Assembly (NCBI GenBank): GCA_039613835.1
Contig: CP154827.1
Span: 1,148,501-1,212,500, forward strand
Direction of reading: 5' to 3'
Origin: Acetobacteraceae bacterium
GTDB lineage: Bacteria > Pseudomonadota > Alphaproteobacteria > Acetobacterales > Acetobacteraceae
DNA: 64,000 nt
Part shown: positions 59,471-64,000 of the stretch, one piece after another
How the letters are laid out: each line of letters begins with the position of its first letter
Numbering within the stretch: the first letter of the stretch is position 1
Position numbers and translations under genes: made by a program
Notes under the pieces: model-generated
The model's database searches: none
The model's input: only the letters and a program-made list of their open reading frames with translations
What the model was told of the DNA's origin: nothing

Positions 59471-59711
59471 GAAAAATCCTTATGACGGACTTCTCCGAAA
59501 AGGCCCGGGTCAGGGCAGAGTCAAACCCTGAAGCAGCGCTTCGGACGGCATGGCACAGATGCAATCGCTGCATGTCACCATGTGGCCTGAAACGCTGGAA
59601 TATCCCTTTTGACCAGGAAGATCTCTTCAATAAGCAAGTCCTGTTTGTTGTTGAGTGATGTGCGACGTTAAGGGCAGGTAACCCCGCCCCTATTGTCACA
59701 ATACGCCTTGT

Positions 59712-59981
59712 TTAGCGGCGCAGACCCAAACACCCGATCAGCGTCTGATAACGTGCAGTGCTTTTCCGCTTGAGATAGTCAAGAAGTCCACGACGCTGCC
59801 CAACGAGCATAAGCAGCCCGCGGCGCGAATGAAAATCTTTTTTATGCGTTTGCAGATGTTCCGTCAGATTGCTGATGCGCTCACTGAGCAGCGCCACCTG
59901 CACTTCGGGTGACCCGGTATCGTTCGAGGCGATTTTATATTCATCAATCAGCGCCGTGCGGCGCTCAGCTGTAATCGACAT
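59712..59981 (-). CDS. rpsO: 30S ribosomal protein S15
   Basis: Binds 16S rRNA early in 30S assembly. 89 residues from ATG 59981 ([20 protein letters not shown]); a four-codon upstream extension is not used in the family. Motifs: [36 protein letters not shown] (rRNA-binding HKKD) and [12 protein letters not shown]. The start lies inside the 3' end of truB (17-base overlap). Intact. Confidence 0.97.
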   Translation of the reverse strand: MSITAERRTALIDEYKIASNDTGSPEVQVALLSERISNLTEHLQTHKKDFHSRRGLLMLVGQRRGLLDYLKRKSTARYQTLIGCLGLRR

Positions 59982-60906
59982 CGTCAACTCCATTGTTTGT
60001 CAGGTCAAAAATCCTCACCGGCCTGAGGCGCCCTTCCGAGACGCGACAAAGACCAATGACGTCACCCTGGAATTCCGCACGGAGGAGATCCGCCTCGGTT
60101 TCTGCGTTTATATACAGAGCCGGAAGCGTCTGACCCCATCTGAGTGCCTGGGCCTCTCCTTCTGTCACGGCCAGAGCCGGGATGTCGTCCAGCGCGGTCG
60201 CTAACGGAAGGAGAAATCCATCCAGAGTTGAAGCTTTCTCGCTATTTTGCAACAGTTTGTCCAGTGTTATCGCGTTTGAAACATCAAACGGGCCACATTT
60301 TTCTCGCCTGAGTGACGCAATATGCCCGACTGTCCCGCAGGCACGGGCAATATCCCGTGCCAAAGCCCGCATATAGACGCCTTTACCTGACTGGACGTTA
60401 AAAACAGCGTGATCAGCATCCAACCTTTCCGTCAGAGTGACGCTATCAATCCGGGCCGGGCGCGGCTGCAACTCAGGCACTTCCCCCTTACGGGCCAGCT
60501 CATAGGCACGGGCACCCCCAAGCTTGAGGGCCGAGTAAATGGGCGGGATCTGCATGACCTCGCCGATAAAACGTGGGAGAACCGCGCGAATTGCCGCGTC
60601 ATCGGGCCGGTGGTCGGAAGTCTCCAGAACCTCCCCCTCCTTGTCATCCGTCGTGCGGGACGCGCCAAATTCCAGCGTGAACTGATAGCGTTTCGTCGCT
60701 TCCATAATATACGGAATAGTGCGGGTGGCCTGGCCGAAAGCGATGGGCAGAATGCCGGAAGCGAGCGGATCAAGCGTACCGGCATGGCCCGCTTTGCGCG
60801 CGTTGAAAAGACGGCGCATCTTATTGACGACATCGGTGGAGCCAACATGTAGCGGCTTGTCGATAATAAGCCAGCCATTGATCGGCCACCCCTTTTTACG
60901 GCCCAT
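59965..60906 (-). CDS. truB: tRNA pseudouridine-55 synthase TruB
   Basis: Makes pseudouridine at position 55 of tRNA. 313 residues, start [20 protein letters not shown]. Catalytic Asp in [20 protein letters not shown] (GTLDP); also [15 protein letters not shown] and [22 protein letters not shown]-terminal PUA-like part ends [11 protein letters not shown] at 59965, overlapping rpsO. Fits the infB-rbfA-truB-rpsO-pnp operon. Intact. Confidence 0.96.
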   Translation of the reverse strand: MGRKKGWPINGWLIIDKPLHVGSTDVVNKMRRLFNARKAGHAGTLDPLASGILPIAFGQATRTIPYIMEATKRYQFTLEFGASRTTDDKEGEVLETSDHRPDDAAIRAVLPRFIGEVMQIPPIYSALKLGGARAYELARKGEVPELQPRPARIDSVTLTERLDADHAVFNVQSGKGVYMRALARDIARACGTVGHIASLRREKCGPFDVSNAITLDKLLQNSEKASTLDGFLLPLATALDDIPALAVTEGEAQALRWGQTLPALYINAETEADLLRAEFQGDVIGLCRVSEGRLRPVRIFDLTNNGVDDVDYS

Positions 60907-60923
60907 AACAGTACCGGCCCAGC

Positions 60924-61349
60924 TCAGTCTTTACCCAGATCACGCCGAACCTCAGGGGAGTTGAAGATGGCTTCAACATCCATGGCCCGTTCAAAAGCCG
61001 TATCTGCCTGAAAATGAATTTCCGGCACAATCCGCGTGCGCATGGCCCGGGATAAGGCCGTGCGAAAATGCGGTGCGACTTTCTGCAGGGCAGGTAGAAT
61101 CTCTTCAACGTCCTGACGTCCCAGGCGGCAGACAAACGCGGTAGCATGGCGCAGATCGGGAGAGACACGCACCTCAGTGACCGTCACCTGCACGCCCACA
61201 AGTTCAGGATTCCGGAACCCCGTGCGTGTCAGCTGGTCAGCGAGGAGGCGTCGGATTTCCTCACCCACGCGCAATTGGCGCTGGGTCGGCCCCTGCGGGT
61301 GGGACGGCCCAAGGCCAGGCCCGGCGGCCCGGCGACGTCCTTCACTCAT
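60924..61349 (-). CDS. rbfA: 30S ribosome-binding factor RbfA
   Basis: Cold-shock-related 30S maturation factor with a KH-like fold. 141 residues. After a Gly/Pro-rich N-terminus ([20 protein letters not shown]) the core is [40 protein letters not shown] and [20 protein letters not shown]. The ATG overlaps the infB stop by 4 bases (ATGA), so the two are coupled; truB follows after 17 bases. Intact. Confidence 0.95.
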   Translation of the reverse strand: MSEGRRRAAGPGLGPSHPQGPTQRQLRVGEEIRRLLADQLTRTGFRNPELVGVQVTVTEVRVSPDLRHATAFVCRLGRQDVEEILPALQKVAPHFRTALSRAMRTRIVPEIHFQADTAFERAMDVEAIFNSPEVRRDLGKD

Positions 61350-64000
61350 ACAGGGACGACTTCCATCTCATAGCACTCAACAACATCGCCTTCACGCAGG
61401 TCATTGAAACCGGCGAAGGAGAGACCGCATTCATAATTGCGCGCCACTTCCTTGACGTCATCCTTGAAGCGCTTCAGCTGGCTGAGGTCACCCTCATGGA
61501 TGACGATATTGTCGCGCAGCAGGCGGACGCCACAGCCACGTTTGACAACACCTTCCGTGACGTAACAACCCGCCACCTTACCAACACGCGTGATGTTGAA
61601 CACCTGACGGATTTCCGCATATCCGAGGAATTTCTCGCGATGTTTCGGCGCCAGCTGGCCTTTGATGAGCTGCTCAACATCATCCGTCACCTGATAGATG
61701 ATCGAATAATACCGGACATCCACACCTTCCCGGTGAGCCAGATCACGCGCCTGCGCCGTCGCACGCACGTTAAAGGCGATGACAACCGCCTGTGAGACTT
61801 TGGCCAGCTGGATATCGCTCTCCGTGATCTGCCCGACAGCCGCATTCAGAACGCGGACGCCGACTTCCTCCTGAGAAAGCTTCTGCACGGAGGCTTGAAG
61901 CGCCTCGGCGGAACCCTGAACATCCGCTTTGATGACCAATGCGACTTCTTTCTGCTTGCCTGCCTGAATACGGGCCAGCATCTGGTCAAGCGTTCCACGC
62001 GCTGCGGCACGACCGGCCGCCACTTTATCCTGCAACTGGCGCTGGCGGAAAGCGCAGATTTCCCGCGCCCTGTTCTCGTTTTCAACCACGAAGAACGGCT
62101 CGCCCGCACCCGGCACGCCTGTGATACCCAGTAATTCCACCAGCATGGAGGGTCCGGCTTCCTTCAGAGGGCGACCGCACTCATCGAGCATGGCGCGCAC
62201 ACGCCCCCACTCAGCACCGGCGACAACGATATCACTGCGTTTGAGCGTGCCCTTCTGGATGAGAAGGGTCGCCACAGGGCCACGTCCCCGATCGAGGCGG
62301 CTTTCCACCACGGAGCCTTCCGCAAGGCGATCAGGATTTGCTTTAAGCTCCAGCAACTCGGCCTGGAGGAGAATAGCCTCCTGAAGCCGGTCCAGCCCCT
62401 GACGCTGCTTAGCCGAAACTTCGACATCCTGGACATCGCCACCCATGGATTCCACGACGATTTCATGGCTGAGCAGTTCCTGTCGCACGCGGTCAGGATT
62501 GGCACCCGGCTTGTCGATCTTATTGATCGCGACAATGATCGGCGCATCCGCCGCCTTGGCGTGTTTAATCGCCTCAATCGTCTGGGGCATGACGCCATCA
62601 TCCGCCGCGACGACAAGGATAACGACATCCGTGACCGAAGCGCCGCGTGCCCGCATGGAGGTGAAGGCTTCATGGCCCGGCGTGTCGATGAAGGTGATTT
62701 TCTGCCCGGAAGCAAGGGCGATCTGATAAGCGCCAATATGCTGGGTAATTCCCCCGGCTTCGCCCGAGGCTACATCTGTCGTGCGCAGCGCATCCAGAAG
62801 TGACGTCTTACCGTGATCAATATGTCCCATAACGGTCACGACAGAGGCGCGCGGCTTCAGATCCTCATCGCGATCCTCAACGCCTTCAATGCCAAGCTCA
62901 ACGTCGCTATCCGCCACGCGCCGGACGCGGTGACCAAATTCGCCAATGACCAATTCAGCCGTATCTGCATCGATAAGCTGAGTCGCTGTCGCCATGACAC
63001 CCATTTTCATGAGGGCTTTGACAACTTCCGCCTGGCGCGCGGCCATACGGTTGGCAAGCTCGGCCACCGTGATCGATTCCGGCAGGGTGACGTCGCGGAC
63101 AACGCGCACCTGGTCTGACCGGAGGCGCTCCAACTCTGCCTGACGCCGCTCACGGTCACGCTGGCGACGCACCGATGCGAGGGAACGCATCTTATCGTCA
63201 TCCCCCTCAATGGCCGCACGGACATCAATCCGCCCGGAGCGACGCGAATCCGCGCCTTTTTTCGGTGCGGGGGTGGCGGCACGCCGCGCGGCCATACCGG
63301 CTTTGCGCCCGCCGCCACGGCGATCATCATCAGAGACATTGCGCTTGAGGTGTAATGTCTCATGCCGCGCCGGCGCGGCCTCACCAGGTACGGTCGGCGC
63401 ACCATCAGGTTTGCGCGCAACCATCGGGCGGGCTGCCATGACAGCGCGTTCCGCCAGGGGCCGCAGACGCTTGATCGGCGGTGCCAGTTCAACGCCGCCC
63501 GTCCCACGCCTTGATGAGGGGTCAAGAGGCGCTTTACGGCGGGATTCCTCTTCTGCACGACGGGCTTCACGCGCTTGGCGTGCTGCCTCATCCTGCGCGT
63601 CTTTTTCAGCCTGCTTGGCCTGCTGAAGCTCTTCCTCCACGCGGGCTTCCGCCTCAGCGGAGGCCTCGGCCTTGCGACGCGCTTCCTCAGCTGCGGAAAG
63701 AACGCGGATTTTCTCTTCTTCCTGACGAGTTGCCTCAAGGCGCTGCTCTTCCAGCACGCGTTGGCGCGTGGCAAGCTCGGAGGCTGTCAAGGCGCGGCCA
63801 CCTGCGCCAACGCCGCGGCCACTCCGCGCAGCGCCCCCACCGGCACGCCCTTCCGACGCACTTGTGCGCTTTTTGCGCACTTCCACCTGCACAACTTTCG
63901 AGCGCCCGCGGCTGAAGCTCTGACGGATGGAACCGGCATCGACCGTACGTCCAAGCTCCATGCGCCCAGAGGGGCGAAGTGACAGCCGTCCCTTTGCAGT
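61346..64000 (-). CDS. infB: Translation initiation factor IF-2 (5' end beyond window)
   Basis: GTPase that places initiator tRNA on the 30S subunit. The frame is open past the ATG at 63961 to base 64000 ([20 protein letters not shown]), and relatives carry LSLR(R)P.GRLELG before [17 protein letters not shown], so the true start is outside the window. Layout: N-terminal region rich in Lys/Glu/Ala coiled coil (about 63850-63540) and Arg/Gly linker; G domain with [20 protein letters not shown] (G1), [16 protein letters not shown] (G3) and [13 protein letters not shown] (G4); domains II-IV to the end ([17 protein letters not shown]). Note GHIDHGK where most bacteria have GHVDHGK, a conservative change. 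Intact over 2.6 kb. Confidence 0.97.
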   Translation of the reverse strand, partial: TAKGRLSLRPSGRMELGRTVDAGSIRQSFSRGRSKVVQVEVRKKRTSASEGRAGGGAARSGRGVGAGGRALTASELATRQRVLEEQRLEATRQEEEKIRVLSAAEEARRKAEASAEAEARVEEELQQAKQAEKDAQDEAARQAREARRAEEESRRKAPLDPSSRRGTGGVELAPPIKRLRPLAERAVMAARPMVARKPDGAPTVPGEAAPARHETLHLKRNVSDDDRRGGGRKAGMAARRAATPAPKKGADSRRSGRIDVRAAIEGDDDKMRSLASVRRQRDRERRQAELERLRSDQVRVVRDVTLPESITVAELANRMAARQAEVVKALMKMGVMATATQLIDADTAELVIGEFGHRVRRVADSDVELGIEGVEDRDEDLKPRASVVTVMGHIDHGKTSLLDALRTTDVASGEAGGITQHIGAYQIALASGQKITFIDTPGHEAFTSMRARGASVTDVVILVVAADDGVMPQTIEAIKHAKAADAPIIVAINKIDKPGANPDRVRQELLSHEIVVESMGGDVQDVEVSAKQRQGLDRLQEAILLQAELLELKANPDRLAEGSVVESRLDRGRGPVATLLIQKGTLKRSDIVVAGAEWGRVRAMLDECGRPLKEAGPSMLVELLGITGVPGAGEPFFVVENENRAREICAFRQRQLQDKVAAGRAAARGTLDQMLARIQAGKQKEVALVIKADVQGSAEALQASVQKLSQEEVGVRVLNAAVGQITESDIQLAKVSQAVVIAFNVRATAQARDLAHREGVDVRYYSIIYQVTDDVEQLIKGQLAPKHREKFLGYAEIRQVFNITRVGKVAGCYVTEGVVKRGCGVRLLRDNIVIHEGDLSQLKRFKDDVKEVARNYECGLSFAGFNDLREGDVVECYEMEVVPV

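Overview
The window reads as chromosome of an acetic acid bacterium (Acetobacteraceae, Alphaproteobacteria) or a close relative. The evidence is moderately high GC, alphaproteobacterial gene orders (ffs-dnaX-ybaB-recR; aroA-cmk-rpsA; infB-rbfA-truB-rpsO-pnp; yqeY-dnaG divergent from carAB), a cysteine-poor DksA, a TIGR02300-type zinc-ribbon protein, a DUF1489 protein and several modular glycosyltransferases. I cannot assign a species.

Layout. 1-7.8 kb: dnaG (partial) and yqeY on minus; carA, carB, greA and a broken threonine dehydratase (ilvA) on plus. 7.9-15.3 kb: a minus-strand glycosyltransferase block (CgeB-like, GT2+GT4, GT4 with a beta-rich tail), all interrupted. 15.3-16.1 kb: gene-poor. 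16.1-20 kb: rpsA, cmk, aroA. 20.3-23.1 kb: zinc-ribbon protein, a secreted chorismate-lyase-like protein, a broken GT. 23.2-27.2 kb: SDR, broken recR, ybaB, dnaX, SRP RNA. 27.3-31.2 kb: ggt, map, dacA. 31.5-34.4 kb: clpS, clpA. 34.7-38 kb: broken large-subunit catalase and a broken alpha/beta-hydrolase-like gene. 38.6-44.8 kb: tRNA-Thr, dksA, broken GST, mnmA, ferredoxin, two tandem cysteine desulfurases, a hydrolase. 44.9-51.8 kb: tyrS, intact GT4, broken heparinase-like gene, rpe, rsmB, YggS-type PLP protein. 52-57.3 kb: kup, broken hemW, DUF1489, nitronate monooxygenase. 57.3-64 kb: pnp, rpsO, truB, rbfA and infB (running off the right edge).

The strongest global signal is selective damage. 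About 35 kb of housekeeping genes (carA, carB, greA, rpsA, cmk, aroA, dnaX, map, clpA, mnmA, nifS pair, tyrS, kup, pnp, truB, infB) read without interruption. Genes dispensable in a protected or rich niche (ilvA, hemW, catalase, recR, GST, glycosyltransferases, heparinase) carry one to many frameshifts, and two have clear internal deletions (recR Toprim core, catalase C-terminal domain). Many frameshifts would be repaired by one extra A/T in a short A/T run, so part may be base-calling error. The gene bias and the real deletions argue for ongoing genome erosion, as in a host-associated lineage. I saw no CRISPR array, prophage, transposase or rRNA. Other points worth a look are a carA with an N-terminal helix-turn-helix domain and two 11-base G/C homopolymers, one inside dnaG.
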